From Pontibacter anaerobius (GTDB lineage Bacteria; Bacteroidota; Bacteroidia; Cytophagales; Hymenobacteraceae), in NCBI RefSeq assembly GCF_026241195.1, contig NZ_JAPFQO010000001.1, positions 310,001 to 374,000 on the forward strand: a stretch of DNA of 64,000 nt, written 5' to 3'. Shown here piece after piece: positions 1-8,649 of the stretch. The position numbers and the translations under genes were made by a program. A model generated the notes under the pieces. The model saw only the letters and a list, made by a program, of their open reading frames with translations. It was not told where the DNA came from and ran no database searches. The first letter of the stretch is position 1, and each line of letters opens with the position of its first letter.

Positions 1-2
1 CC

Positions 3-1499
3 TGGCTGCATGCATTGGAGGAGGAGCACCCGGAGCTGCGCATGCCAAGCAACGGCGAGCTGGAGCGTGTGGAGGCGGAGCTGCAGCGCCTGCTGCAGGA
101 AAAGCAGGCGCTGAGTCAAGAGATCGTGCTGTCGCGGTTGAGGGAGCAGGCCTACAAGGATATTGAGCTGAACCGCCTCGGCAACCCGGTTACCTACCGC
201 AGGCTGCACGCCCAGGTAAGCAAGAAGCGCAGCCTGTACCCGCTCCGCAAATTATTCTCTATGTTCTCCGGCGAGCTGCTGGACCTGGTGCCTTGCTGGC
301 TGGCCTCGCCCGAAACCGTGTCGGCGGTGCTTCCGCTGGAGCGTTGCTTCGACCTGGTAATCTTTGACGAGGCCTCGCAGTGTTATGCCGAAACAGGCAT
401 TCCGGCCATGTTGCGCGGTAAACAAGTAGTGGTGGCCGGCGATGCACAGCAGCTGAAGCCCTCCGACATTTACCGCGCCCGCTGGACCGGTGCCGAGGGG
501 GAGGAGGAAACAGAGGAGCTGTCCGCGGAGTCGTTGCTGCAGCTGTGTGGTTTATACTTGCCGCAGACCATGCTCACGCAGCACTACCGCAGCCGCTACC
601 CCGAGCTGATCGAGTTCTCGAACCGCTACTTCTATAAAAACAAGCTGGAGCTGATACCGGAACTCCTGGATGCCAACGCCCGCCAGCCGGCCATCAACTT
701 CGTGAAAGTACACGGGCTGTGGCAGGCAAACCAGAACCTGGCCGAGGCGCAGCGTGTGGTGGAGCTAGTATTGCAGTACCTGCAGGTGGGGCAGGAGGAG
801 CTGGGCGTCATCACGTTTAACTACAGCCAGCAAATGCTGGTGCAGGACCTGTTGGAGGAAGCTGCGCAACAGCAAAGTATAACCATACCGGCCTCCGTGC
901 TGGTGAAGAACATTGAAAACATCCAGGGGGATGAAAAGGAGGTGATCATACTTTCTATAGGATATGCTCCGGATGAGAAGGGCCGGATGGCCATGCAGTT
1001 TGGCAGCCTGAACCAAGCAGGAGGGGAGAACCGCTTGAACGTGGCGGTTACGCGCGCCAAACAGCAGGTGGTAGTGGTTAGCAGCATCCGGGCGGAGCAG
1101 CTGCAGGTGGAACACACCCTCCATGCCGGGCCGAAGCTGCTCAAAGACTACCTGCACTACGCGCAGCAGGTGAGCCGCAGGTATTTTGAGTATGAGCCGA
1201 AGCAGGAAAGTATGCCCGCACAGGTGCCGCTGCTAAAAGAGGTGCTGGCGCAACAAGTACCCTACCTGAAACAGGAAGTGCCGTTTGCAGACCTCACGTT
1301 TATCAAAAACGCCGCCTACCAGGGGGTGGTGCTCACTGATGATGACCTATACTACAGCGCCCTATCGGTGCGGCACACGCATGCCGATATACCGACATTG
1401 CTCAAACAGCGCCACTGGCCCTACAAGCGCGTGTATAGCCGCCAGCTCTGGGAGAAACCGGAGAAAACGGTGGAAGGGGTTAGAAAGTTAAAGAGTTAG
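3..1499 (+). CDS. SF1 helicase, Upf1/DNA2-like, C-terminal part (5' cut by window)
   Basis: The reading frame is open to the left edge, so the N-terminus with Walker A lies outside the window. Visible helicase motifs, in order: Walker B VIFDEASQ (about residue 115), motif III AGDAQQLKP (about 140), HYRSRYPE of motif IV (about 190), NIQGDEKEVIILS of motif V and LNVAVTRAK of motif VI (about 340). These are the hallmarks of superfamily 1 helicases of the Upf1/DNA2/NAM7 type. A likely role is ATP-driven nucleic-acid unwinding or translocation; the substrate cannot be told. About 150 residues follow motif VI, with no domain I recognise. The last residues (VRKLKS) are encoded by a simple repeat, so the natural stop may have been lost and the tail slightly extended. 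Confidence 0.85.
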   Translation, partial: WLHALEEEHPELRMPSNGELERVEAELQRLLQEKQALSQEIVLSRLREQAYKDIELNRLGNPVTYRRLHAQVSKKRSLYPLRKLFSMFSGELLDLVPCWLASPETVSAVLPLERCFDLVIFDEASQCYAETGIPAMLRGKQVVVAGDAQQLKPSDIYRARWTGAEGEEETEELSAESLLQLCGLYLPQTMLTQHYRSRYPELIEFSNRYFYKNKLELIPELLDANARQPAINFVKVHGLWQANQNLAEAQRVVELVLQYLQVGQEELGVITFNYSQQMLVQDLLEEAAQQQSITIPASVLVKNIENIQGDEKEVIILSIGYAPDEKGRMAMQFGSLNQAGGENRLNVAVTRAKQQVVVVSSIRAEQLQVEHTLHAGPKLLKDYLHYAQQVSRRYFEYEPKQESMPAQVPLLKEVLAQQVPYLKQEVPFADLTFIKNAAYQGVVLTDDDLYYSALSVRHTHADIPTLLKQRHWPYKRVYSRQLWEKPEKTVEGVRKLKS

Positions 1500-1516
1500 A
1501 AGGTTAGAAAGTTAAA
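1480..1516. repeat. Short direct repeat GTTAGAAAGTTAAA
   Basis: Two copies of GGTTAGAAAGTTAAA separated by GAGTTAGAA. The first copy supplies the last codons and the stop of the helicase gene. Simple repeats of this AG/TTA type are probably slippage products. Confidence 0.7.
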
Positions 1517-1561
1517 AAGACTGTCTCCGGCGCAAGCTTTTAAACCAGAAACAGTCTTTTT
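1514..1561. terminator. Bidirectional hairpin terminator
   Basis: AAAAAGACTGT at 1514-1524 pairs with ACAGTCTTTTT at 1551-1561 around a 26-base loop. It lies between two convergent genes and gives a U-run on both strands. The loop is longer than usual. Confidence 0.5.
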
Positions 1562-1565
1562 ATCC

Positions 1566-2690
1566 TTACATGTTCTGCTTATCCAGGCGAATTGGCAGGA
1601 ATTGATAATTGAAAGAGTACATGCCCTGGTAAAACTTAAAGGTAATTCTAAATACTTGTTTGATGGGTTTCCCATCCACCACCGCAGGCTGCAACAGAGG
1701 CAATCGCCCTAAAACCCTTTCCAGGCCAGTGGCAATTCTATCGTTAAAAGCGTTTTTGTGCCGCAGGTTCATCAGCCTCCCATCTTCCGATACTTCACCC
1801 TCGATATGCAGCACATCGTCGTATGGCTTTAAATCTACAGTACTTAAATACTCGCTGATAACTCTTCTAATCTCCTCTTTGTAAGCTTCTACACCGTTTC
1901 TATAGTTTACCCCAACTATTTTTCTAAATGTTCTGGGCGAGGCATTGCAAAGCTCAGAGGCGATGGCCATCTTCTCGGCATTCAGAAAAGGGAGATCTGA
2001 CAGGTTAAACCAGATAATGCGTGATTCATCCGTGTATTTGCCGATGGGGCTTGTACCACTTACAAATTCCCCCTTCTTAAACCTCTCGGAGGATAGTACC
2101 CGGTTCGACCTGTCTTGGGGAGAGGTGGCTATCCAGGTACCATCTGGCTTTCCGTTAAGGAGTTTGCCTTTCCAGGTTACCAGGCTCAGGCGCACTTCAT
2201 ACTTTCCGGTACCGTTTTCAACTACTTTTGTGCCATTTTCATCCCAGGCGTCTTTCAGGGTGATGGCATCTTGCGTGGCGTTAAAAGTCAGCTTTGGCTT
2301 ACCGGATGGATAGAAAATTTGCCAGTCGCCGTCCAGCTGTCCTGCTTTAAAGCTGCCGCGAGCCTGGAGAACTCCATCCAGATATGTAGAAGTAAAATCA
2401 CCATCTTTCAGGCCATCGCTGTTGTAGTTGCCTTCTGCCACCACCACTTCGGGGCTTTGGGTTAGTACATCCTTAAACAGGCCATAGAAAAATCGCTCCT
2501 TCGTATTAAGCTTTACCTGCCTTGTAATCTGAGCGCAGCTGTCTTCAACCATGAAATAGGCTGCGTTAAAGGGAATATGCAGGCTGTCGTTTCCGAAGTT
2601 TTTAAGGGAGATCCTGCGCTGTAGCGGTTCTTGTGCAAAGGCGCTTAAGGCAAAGAGCAGAAAAGAAATACAGAGTAAAATTGTTCTCAT
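1566..2690 (-). CDS. Exported MORN-like/YwqK-like repeat protein with TonB-like C-terminus
   Basis: 374 residues starting with a clear signal peptide (MRTILLCISFLLFALSAFAQ, cleavage after AFA). The middle (about 100-200) holds repeats of the type GxYNSDGLKDGDF, GQLDGDWQIFYPSGKPKLTF and GKLLNGKPDGTW, typical of the YwqK/MORN-like family common in Bacteroidota. The C-terminus (about 300-365: GLERVLGRLPLLQPAVVDGKPIKQ) resembles the periplasmic TonB C-terminal fold, without an N-terminal membrane anchor. The protein is probably periplasmic or surface-exposed; its biochemical role is unknown. It is transcribed alone and faces the helicase across a shared terminator. Confidence 0.75.
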   Translation of the reverse strand: MRTILLCISFLLFALSAFAQEPLQRRISLKNFGNDSLHIPFNAAYFMVEDSCAQITRQVKLNTKERFFYGLFKDVLTQSPEVVVAEGNYNSDGLKDGDFTSTYLDGVLQARGSFKAGQLDGDWQIFYPSGKPKLTFNATQDAITLKDAWDENGTKVVENGTGKYEVRLSLVTWKGKLLNGKPDGTWIATSPQDRSNRVLSSERFKKGEFVSGTSPIGKYTDESRIIWFNLSDLPFLNAEKMAIASELCNASPRTFRKIVGVNYRNGVEAYKEEIRRVISEYLSTVDLKPYDDVLHIEGEVSEDGRLMNLRHKNAFNDRIATGLERVLGRLPLLQPAVVDGKPIKQVFRITFKFYQGMYSFNYQFLPIRLDKQNM

Positions 2691-2984
2691 AGATTAAAGT
2701 GGAGTTATTTCAAAGGGGCAAAGGACGCAAATATTCACTTAATATTAAAGTCCATCAATATACATAGCCTAAGCTGAGGTAGGTTTACACTTTACTAGCG
2801 CAAGCGGGCCTTGTGCTTTTGCAAAAGCAACCAACCGGCTATTACAAGGCAAGTATAAAGCTGTGTATATGGACATAAACGGATGCTCACTTCATGCAAG
2901 GGCCAGAAGATGCTCACTTTTATACTTTCACCCCTTCAACTCCGTACAAACCCTTTAACTCCCAAACCCCAAACCTCCAAGCCC
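2691..2984. other. Intergenic gap, divergent promoter region
   Basis: The gap separates two divergent genes. The right half (2920-2980) is a C/A-rich run of CCAAAC-like units without a stable reading frame. No convincing TAnnTTTG box was found. Confidence 0.4.
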
Positions 2985-3827
2985 TTGCTCTACAAGATTT
3001 TCACCGTCTACGTTTACCTCCAGACCCTTTTCTGCGGATGCGGCCCCGACAGGCGCAACGGTGGTTTCGAGAAGCCGGGTTTCAAGTATAAACTGGAGAA
3101 GATAGCGCGGTTGGATGAGCAAATACAGGAAAACTCCGGCCTCGCCCATGCCCCCGACAGCACCTTCTGGACCCACGGCGACGGCGGCACAGCGGCTGCG
3201 TTGTATCGCTTTAACCAACAGGGCGAGCTGCTGCAGACACTACCGCTGCAACTGCAAAACCGCGATTGGGAAGAACTGGCCGAGAGCGGGGAGCAGCTGT
3301 TTATCGGTGACTTCGGGAACAACACGAACAGCCGCCAGGACCTGCAGATCCACATCCTCCGTAAGCAAAGCCATACTTTAGCGGGTACTTTATACTTCTC
3401 CTTTGAGGATCAGGCAGCATTTCCTCCAGAAAAAAACAACCAGCACTTCGACCTGGAGGCCTTTTTCTACTACCAGGATTCGCTGTACCTCTTCACGAAA
3501 AGCCGGGGCAAAGACAAACAGCTGAAGCTTTATACTTTGCCCGCAAAGCCCGGTACGCATGTGGCGCGGCTGCAGGAGAGCTTGCCTGTCAGCGCTATGG
3601 CCACAGCAGCCGCACTCTCTCCTAACCAAAAGCAGTTTGCCATACTTGGCTACGGCAGGGTGTACCTGTTCGAGGTGCAGGACGGCAACATCAACCTGAA
3701 CGGAAAACACTACTGCCTGAAGACGGGCAGAACCGGGCAGGCCGAGGCCATACTTTATACTTCCGATAACCAACTCCTCATCACCAACGAGAATGGGAAG
3801 GTATTCCGGCTCACGCTAAGGCGTTAA
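2985..3827 (+). CDS. Putative exported beta-propeller protein
   Basis: The frame is open from 2883, but 2883-2984 reads like low-complexity intergenic DNA. I prefer the TTG at 2985, which gives a hydrophobic leader (MLYKIFTVYVYLQTLFCGCG) that could be a lipoprotein or export signal with a relaxed lipobox (FCGC). The mature part has blade-like repeats: SGLAHAPDSTFWTHGDGG, RDWEELAESGEQLFIGDFGNN, FDLEAFFYYQDSLYLFTKS, and a last blade near AEAILYTSDNQLLITNENG. This suggests a six-bladed propeller of the NHL/SdiA-regulated kind. I know no function for it. The start remains uncertain. Confidence 0.65.
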   Translation: MLYKIFTVYVYLQTLFCGCGPDRRNGGFEKPGFKYKLEKIARLDEQIQENSGLAHAPDSTFWTHGDGGTAAALYRFNQQGELLQTLPLQLQNRDWEELAESGEQLFIGDFGNNTNSRQDLQIHILRKQSHTLAGTLYFSFEDQAAFPPEKNNQHFDLEAFFYYQDSLYLFTKSRGKDKQLKLYTLPAKPGTHVARLQESLPVSAMATAAALSPNQKQFAILGYGRVYLFEVQDGNINLNGKHYCLKTGRTGQAEAILYTSDNQLLITNENGKVFRLTLRR

Positions 3828-3928
3828 ACTAAAAGTATAAAGTATGATTTGCAGCCAATGGGCAACATATAAAAATCAACAACATGGAAACCGCCGTAGT
3901 AGGAGTATAAACCCAACAAGATAAAACT

Positions 3929-4804
3929 ATGCATACAACGATATTGGTAACAGGCGCCACAGGCACGGTAGGGCGCGAGGTGGTAAAACAGCTCTCGATG
4001 CTGGAAGGCGATATAAGGGTCAGGGCCGGAGTACACTCCATTATAAAAGGCGAGAACCTGAAGCGCCTGCCGGGTGTGGAGGTGGTGGAGATGGATTTTG
4101 AGGACCCTGAGTCGCTGCACGCGGCCTTTACCCATGCCGATAAGGTTTTTTTAATCACGCCTTTTGCCGCCGACCAGATACAAATGTCGAAAACACTCGT
4201 GGATGAGGCCAAAAAAGCTGGCGTAAAGCATATCGTAAAATTATCGGTGATAGGTGCCGATGTGGAGCCGGGGCTACAGTTGGGGCGCTGGCACCGCGAA
4301 ATTGAGAAATATGTTGAGGACAGCGGTATCCGCTACACATTCCTGCGCCCAACTTCTTTTATGCAGAACTACATTAACTATAATGCTGAAAGTATAAAAA
4401 AGGAAGGCCGGTTTTACGGAGCCACCGGCGATGGGAAAGTAAGCTACGTAGATGCCCGGGATATTGCCGCTGTAGGGGTAGAAGCACTGATGAGCGATGA
4501 GCACGTAGGCAAGTCTTATGACATCACAGGTTCTGAGGCGCTATCCAACTACGAGGTGGCCAAACTGATGAGCGAGGTAACGGGCAAGCAGGTGGACTAT
4601 ATGGATGTGCCGGACGCCGCCGCCAAAAAAGGCATGACCGACCATGGCATACCAGACTGGATGGCTGATGCCATGATTGAAGTATACAGCTTGTACCGGT
4701 CCGGCAAAGGCGCTGAAACCACCGATACGGTAGAACGTGTCACCGGGCGCAAGCCCCATACTATGCGGCAATTTCTGGAGGATCACAAAGATTGCTTTGT
4801 GTAA
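3929..4804 (+). CDS. NmrA-like NAD(P)-binding SDR-family reductase
   Basis: 291 residues with the atypical-SDR dinucleotide motif GATGTVGREV at residues 8-17 and no classical YxxxK catalytic pair evident. The layout matches the NmrA/QorB-like NAD(P)H:quinone oxidoreductase group: Rossmann core, VKLSVIGAD strand, RPTSFMQNY substrate-side loop and an SYDITGSEALSNYEVAKLM module. Its likely role is cytosolic redox or sensor activity on quinone-like substrates; the exact substrate is unknown. It ends before a strong bidirectional terminator. Confidence 0.85.
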   Translation: MHTTILVTGATGTVGREVVKQLSMLEGDIRVRAGVHSIIKGENLKRLPGVEVVEMDFEDPESLHAAFTHADKVFLITPFAADQIQMSKTLVDEAKKAGVKHIVKLSVIGADVEPGLQLGRWHREIEKYVEDSGIRYTFLRPTSFMQNYINYNAESIKKEGRFYGATGDGKVSYVDARDIAAVGVEALMSDEHVGKSYDITGSEALSNYEVAKLMSEVTGKQVDYMDVPDAAAKKGMTDHGIPDWMADAMIEVYSLYRSGKGAETTDTVERVTGRKPHTMRQFLEDHKDCFV

Positions 4805-4843
4805 CGGATCCCGCTCTTCACATTAGGAAATTTTATCCATAAA

Positions 4844-4877
4844 AAAATCCCCTCCCGAATATTCGGGAGGGGATTTT
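4844..4877. terminator. Perfect inverted-repeat terminator
   Basis: AAAATCCCCTCCCGAAT is followed immediately by its exact reverse complement, flanked by A and T runs. It separates the convergent NmrA-like and low-complexity genes and probably works in both directions. Confidence 0.85.
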
Positions 4878-4902
4878 CTATTTATCAGCTAATCTGAATC
4901 GA

Positions 4903-6633
4903 TTATTCTAAGTCGCGGTAACGATCGCTGCGGCGGGTCTGGTATCCGCCCCTGTCTCTGTTTCTGTCAGAGTCTGAATCGCCGTAGCCACGGAAGTTCT
5001 CACGTGAGCTGGACCCACGGTTATCGCTGTAATAGGATGTGCTGCTGTCCATAGAGCCGTAACGGCTCTGGTCGCCGCCGTATCCGCCCTGTCCGTATCC
5101 ACCGGAGCCATAGCCACTCTGGCCGTAACGGCTGGAGTAGTCGTCCTGGCTGGATCTGCCGGAGGAGCCATAGCCGCTTCCCTGGCTGCTGCTGCCTGAG
5201 CCATAACCATAGCCACCGCTCATGCCACGGCTGTAGTTGCTGTCGCCGTATCCGCCTCTGTCAGACGATGATCTGCCGGAAGAGCCATAGCCTGAGCTTC
5301 TGCCGTAGTCCTGGCCATAGTCGCTGCCTTGTGAGCCATATCTGCCGGAACGGTACTCATCGTTATAAGAGCCTCCTCTGGAGCCATAGCCACCTTGGCT
5401 ACCGTAGCCGCCCTGCATAGAGCTCTGGGAATCCCAGCCTCGCTGTGAGCCGCGGCCTTCTCTGTCATACTCACTCATGCCTCTGCTGGAGCCATAGCCC
5501 ATAGAACCGTAACGGTCTCTGTCGCCGTAGCCACCCTGCATGCTGGATCTGCCTGAGCTTGAGCTGCCTGAGCCATAACCTTGCTGGCCGCTGCCATAGC
5601 CACTCTGAGAGCCGTAGCCCATGCGCTGGCCATAGTCTCCCTGGCCATAGTTTTGCTGGTATCCACCTTGTCTGCTGCCCTGGCCGTAGCCGCCGCTCAT
5701 ACCCTGCGATGAACCATAGCCACCGCCGCTCATGCCTTGGCTTCCGTAGCCACTCTGCTGACCATACTCCTGCGATGCAGAACCATAGTTGCCCTGTGAA
5801 CCATAACGGCTCTGGCTTCCGTAGCCCCCCTGGCCACTCTGCTGGTTATAACGGCCCATGCCACCCTGGTCGTTCATAACGCCATAGCCACCCTGCATGT
5901 CTCCTTCTCGGTCCTGGTAGCCGCCCTGCATGCCGCCGCGGCTGCCGTACATGTCGCTGGAGTATTGGTCCTGAGAGCGCATTCTGTTGCCTTCCATGCC
6001 GCCCTGGTTGCCATAGTTAAAGCCTCCCTGAGAACCATACTGGTTAGACTGGGAGCCACCTTGCGAAGAACCATAGCCACCCTGCGAGCCTTGGCCGCCG
6101 TAGTTGCTCTGCGATCCATAGTCGCTTTGATAACCATAACCGCTTTGCTGGCCACCATAGTTACCCTGCTGTGAGCCGTAGCCTTGGTTGCCTCTGTTCC
6201 AGTCCTGGTTCTGATCGCTGCTCCAGCCTTGGTTCTGGCTACCTTGCCCGGACCCCTGGAAGCTCTGCTGCGAGCCACTCGTCATAGAGCCGTAGTTGCC
6301 GTACTCAGAAAGGTTTTGGTTGCGGTCAGAGCTGGAAGAGGTATCGGAGCTGCTGCCAGACTTAGCAGAGGTGCCGCTGGTTGACTTGCCTTCTTTTTTA
6401 GAGGATGAGCCTGACTTGGCCTTAGTGGTTGATGACTTTGAAGTGGAGCCAGTGGTCTTGCTGCCTGTTGTGCTGCTCTTCGGTGAGGAACTGGAACTGC
6501 CACTTGATTTATTTGATGTACTACTGCTGGTACTACCTGATGTTGATAACGAGGATGGATTAAGGCTGCTGGATGAGCCACCCGACAGATTAGAATTCTG
6601 CTCCGTGTTTTGATTTTTCTCAGTCTCTTTCAT
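4903..6633 (-). CDS. Low-complexity Gly/Ser/Tyr/Gln-rich protein (FUS-like)
   Basis: 576 residues, almost all low complexity, with no signal peptide (MKETEKNQNTEQ). Residues 1-110 are Ser/Thr/Lys-rich. Residues 110-555 are built from degenerate GGYGSQ, SGYGSS, GGMQGGYG and RYGS units. The C-terminus is charged (DSDSDRNRDRGGYQTRRSD). Regularly spaced Tyr and Arg in a Gly/Ser/Gln background are the composition of prion-like, phase-separating domains such as the FUS/EWS SYGQ region. The frame is unbroken over 1.7 kb, so selection keeps it open. It is divergent from a cold-shock RNA-binding gene. No function is known to me; a structural, stress or RNA-granule role is inference. It could instead be an adhesive or desiccation protein. 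Confidence 0.8.
   Translation of the reverse strand: MKETEKNQNTEQNSNLSGGSSSSLNPSSLSTSGSTSSSTSNKSSGSSSSSPKSSTTGSKTTGSTSKSSTTKAKSGSSSKKEGKSTSGTSAKSGSSSDTSSSSDRNQNLSEYGNYGSMTSGSQQSFQGSGQGSQNQGWSSDQNQDWNRGNQGYGSQQGNYGGQQSGYGYQSDYGSQSNYGGQGSQGGYGSSQGGSQSNQYGSQGGFNYGNQGGMEGNRMRSQDQYSSDMYGSRGGMQGGYQDREGDMQGGYGVMNDQGGMGRYNQQSGQGGYGSQSRYGSQGNYGSASQEYGQQSGYGSQGMSGGGYGSSQGMSGGYGQGSRQGGYQQNYGQGDYGQRMGYGSQSGYGSGQQGYGSGSSSSGRSSMQGGYGDRDRYGSMGYGSSRGMSEYDREGRGSQRGWDSQSSMQGGYGSQGGYGSRGGSYNDEYRSGRYGSQGSDYGQDYGRSSGYGSSGRSSSDRGGYGDSNYSRGMSGGYGYGSGSSSQGSGYGSSGRSSQDDYSSRYGQSGYGSGGYGQGGYGGDQSRYGSMDSSTSYYSDNRGSSSRENFRGYGDSDSDRNRDRGGYQTRRSDRYRDLE
4950..6280. repeat. Degenerate tandem repeats coding GGYGSQ-type units
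   Basis: The + strand shows recurring CCATAGCC, CCACCCTG and CTGCTGGCC words that are the reverse complement of GGCTATGG-type Tyr-Gly codons. The units are irregular in length (about 9-30 bp) and the array causes many spurious overlapping open frames. Confidence 0.8.
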
Positions 6634-7016
6634 AGTTCTGATCTCCTTAGTTTATAGTTGACGTTTATTAAGTTTGCTATTCCCTGTTTGAAAAATCCGG
6701 TGCCGGTGGGAGTATAATTTCGGCTTCGGATTTATGTTGCCGTTACCCTAAAAGATTCCGTGATAATAGGCCTTTTTAAGTGTAACAGAACGTTTTAGCT
6801 ATACGAACCACACGGAACATGGTTATTGTAGAGTTACACAGTAACATGCAAAGGCTACGTTGGCAGGAAAGGCTAAAGTAGTGTTGGCTGAGATGCGGCA
6901 GAGGTAGTTTTACACCTGTGCAAAGTATAAATACAGCATTGCCAGTAAAGCAGGAGACGGAGCAGGGAGAGGGGGTAAGTGCCTGATGATGTTTTTGTTA
7001 TTTATTTGCAGGGATA
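6634..7016. other. Intergenic region between divergent low-complexity and csp genes
   Basis: About 380 bases upstream of both genes. No open frame worth calling. It holds scattered AGTATAA words (6712, 6924). I saw no clear promoter box for the leftward gene. Confidence 0.5.
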
Positions 7017-7050
7017 TTTGCTACTAATCCGGAAGTTATACTTACCTTTG
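7017..7050 (+). promoter_or_regulatory. Bacteroidota-type promoter of the cold-shock gene
   Basis: TTTG at 7017-7020 (-33-like) and TACCTTTG at 7043-7050, a full match to the TAnnTTTG -7 box, with a 22-base spacer. Transcription would start near 7057, leaving a leader of about 20 bases before the ATG. Confidence 0.6.
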
Positions 7051-7075
7051 CTCATAATTATTAATTATCATTACA

Positions 7076-7267
7076 ATGAAGACAGGTAAAGTAAAATTCT
7101 TTAACGTATCAAAAGGTTTCGGTTTCATCGTTGAGGATGACACTAATCAAGACATCTTCGTGCATCAGTCAGGTCTGATCCACGAAATCCGCGAGAACGA
7201 CCGTGTTTCTTTCGAGGTTAAGGATGGTAAAAAAGGTTTGAACGCTATCAACGTAGAGAGAATCTAA
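7076..7267 (+). CDS. CspA-family cold-shock protein
   Basis: 63 residues, one cold-shock domain with RNP1 KGFGFI (13-18) and RNP2 DIFVH (26-30). Such OB-fold proteins bind single-stranded RNA or DNA and melt RNA structure. The length is normal for the family. It has its own promoter and terminator, so it is monocistronic. The neighbouring divergent gene encodes a Tyr/Gly/Arg low-complexity protein, a pairing worth noting because RNA-binding and low-complexity proteins often act together in condensates. That link is inference. Confidence 0.95.
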   Translation: MKTGKVKFFNVSKGFGFIVEDDTNQDIFVHQSGLIHEIRENDRVSFEVKDGKKGLNAINVERI

Positions 7268-7311
7268 GTTATAAGCTATCAATAGCCGAAAGGTATTGTA
7301 AAAGTCTTTTA

Positions 7312-7339
7312 CCCGCTCAGGCAACTGGGCGGGTTTTTT
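7312..7339 (+). terminator. Rho-independent terminator of csp
   Basis: CCCGCTCAG pairs with CTGGGCGGG (one G-T wobble) over a GCAA loop, followed by six T. Confidence 0.9.
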
Positions 7340-7341
7340 GT

Positions 7342-8439
7342 TTACTGGTGGGCGTGGCCATTCTGCTTTTCGTGGTTGCGCTCTTCTCCCTTCTCCAGCC
7401 CTTCCTGTATCAACTCGTTTGCTTCATGCTTGTCTTCCAGGTCGGCACGCGGGTGTTCCTGCTCCAGCTCACGTTGCGGTTCATAGTTGAGCGTGATCAG
7501 GATCGGGAAATGGTCAGAGCCAAACTTGTCGAGGCGGCGCAGGTTCACCAACCTGAAGGCTGGGTCATAAAAGACATGATCCAGGGGGTAACGGAAAACC
7601 GGGATATGGGCGTTGTAGGTATTGTAAAAGCCCCGGCCCACGCGCGGGTCAATTAAGCCGCTAATCTCCTTAAACAGCTTGGTTGTTTTGGACCAGGCCA
7701 CGTCGTTCAGGTCGCCGGCTACCACGGCAGGGTATGGTACTTTCTTCGCCTGTTTAGCCACTATTAAAAGCTCGGCTTCGCGTGTCTCGGTGTTCAGCAT
7801 CAGGCGGGGCGGCTGCGGGTGCACCGTAAACAGGCAGAACTTATCTCCGCTTGGCAACTCCACCACCATGTAAAAGGATGGTATGCCGTCTTCCACCAGG
7901 TACCTTATCTCACTATCGTGTATCTTGTTCTTGCTCCAGAATAGCATGCCATAGGTGTTATCCAGCGGCTTTTTTATGGAGTAGGGGTAGTGCTCGTCCA
8001 GCACTTTGCACACGTGGTCGTGCCACTCCTGGTCGGGCTCGTTCATGATGATCATTTCCGGGTTAGCCTCTTTCACCCTTTCCAGGAACTTGTCATACTT
8101 CTTGTTTGCCATCCGCACGTTGGAGATCATCAGGGTAAAAGCATTGTTAGGCTTTGGCTGCTCCGTGCGCAGCGCCTCTACTTTCATAAAAGGTGTAAAG
8201 TTGATGATGTAGCGCAGTTCGTTGAGTATGGCAATGCCCCAAACCAGCACCATAATAGTATCGCCGGTGCCATCTACGCCATAGGTGGCGACATAGGCTG
8301 CTAACACAATGCCTAATAAAACTGCTACGTGCAGGCGCGGGAAATCCATTATCCTGATCCACCACAATGGGGATGAAATGAGTGGCAGAAAGGAGAAAAG
8401 GGTAAAAGTAGAACCAAGTATAATCAGAGCGGTTTGCAT
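7342..8439 (-). CDS. Endonuclease/exonuclease/phosphatase (EEP) family membrane protein
   Basis: 365 residues. The N-terminal ~85 residues form two to three hydrophobic helices. The rest is a DNase I-like EEP domain: ISNVRMANKKYDKF (about 105), MNEPDQEWH, a VVAGDLNDVAWS motif with catalytic Asp/Asn (about 240-250) and the C-terminal GSDHFPI motif (about 310) carrying the catalytic Asp-His. The active site appears intact. The tail is charged and His-rich. Membrane-anchored EEP proteins of this kind are common in Bacteroidota and annotated as endonuclease/exonuclease/phosphatase; the true substrate (nucleic acid, inositol phosphate or lipid) is not predictable. Confidence 0.88.
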   Translation of the reverse strand: MQTALIILGSTFTLFSFLPLISSPLWWIRIMDFPRLHVAVLLGIVLAAYVATYGVDGTGDTIMVLVWGIAILNELRYIINFTPFMKVEALRTEQPKPNNAFTLMISNVRMANKKYDKFLERVKEANPEMIIMNEPDQEWHDHVCKVLDEHYPYSIKKPLDNTYGMLFWSKNKIHDSEIRYLVEDGIPSFYMVVELPSGDKFCLFTVHPQPPRLMLNTETREAELLIVAKQAKKVPYPAVVAGDLNDVAWSKTTKLFKEISGLIDPRVGRGFYNTYNAHIPVFRYPLDHVFYDPAFRLVNLRRLDKFGSDHFPILITLNYEPQRELEQEHPRADLEDKHEANELIQEGLEKGEERNHEKQNGHAHQ

Positions 8440-8560
8440 GTACGAAGGGTGCTTTTATTTTGGGTGTATCTGCATACTATAATCGGGGGGCATTAGTTGC
8501 CCACGCTACTTCTTACGTGTTTCTGCTGAACCGGATGAGGTTGCACCTGAGTATATAAAT

Positions 8561-8605
8561 AAAATCGCCCCGACTTTACCGTATACCGGTTGCCGGGGCG
8601 ATTTT
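8561..8605 (-). terminator. Terminator after gldH
   Basis: AAAATCGCCCCG at 8561-8572 pairs exactly with CGGGGCGATTTT at 8594-8605 over a 21-base loop. On the minus strand it closes the PSP1-gldH operon. Confidence 0.8.
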
Positions 8606-8649
8606 ATACTTAGCGATTTTTATACCTGCTGTGCAGGGGCTGTGCAGGG

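Noticed and set aside
4908..6613. Many long open frames overlapping the low-complexity gene on both strands
   Set aside because: They follow from the repetitive GGNTAYGG codons; only the 576-residue frame spans the whole region with a sensible start and stop.
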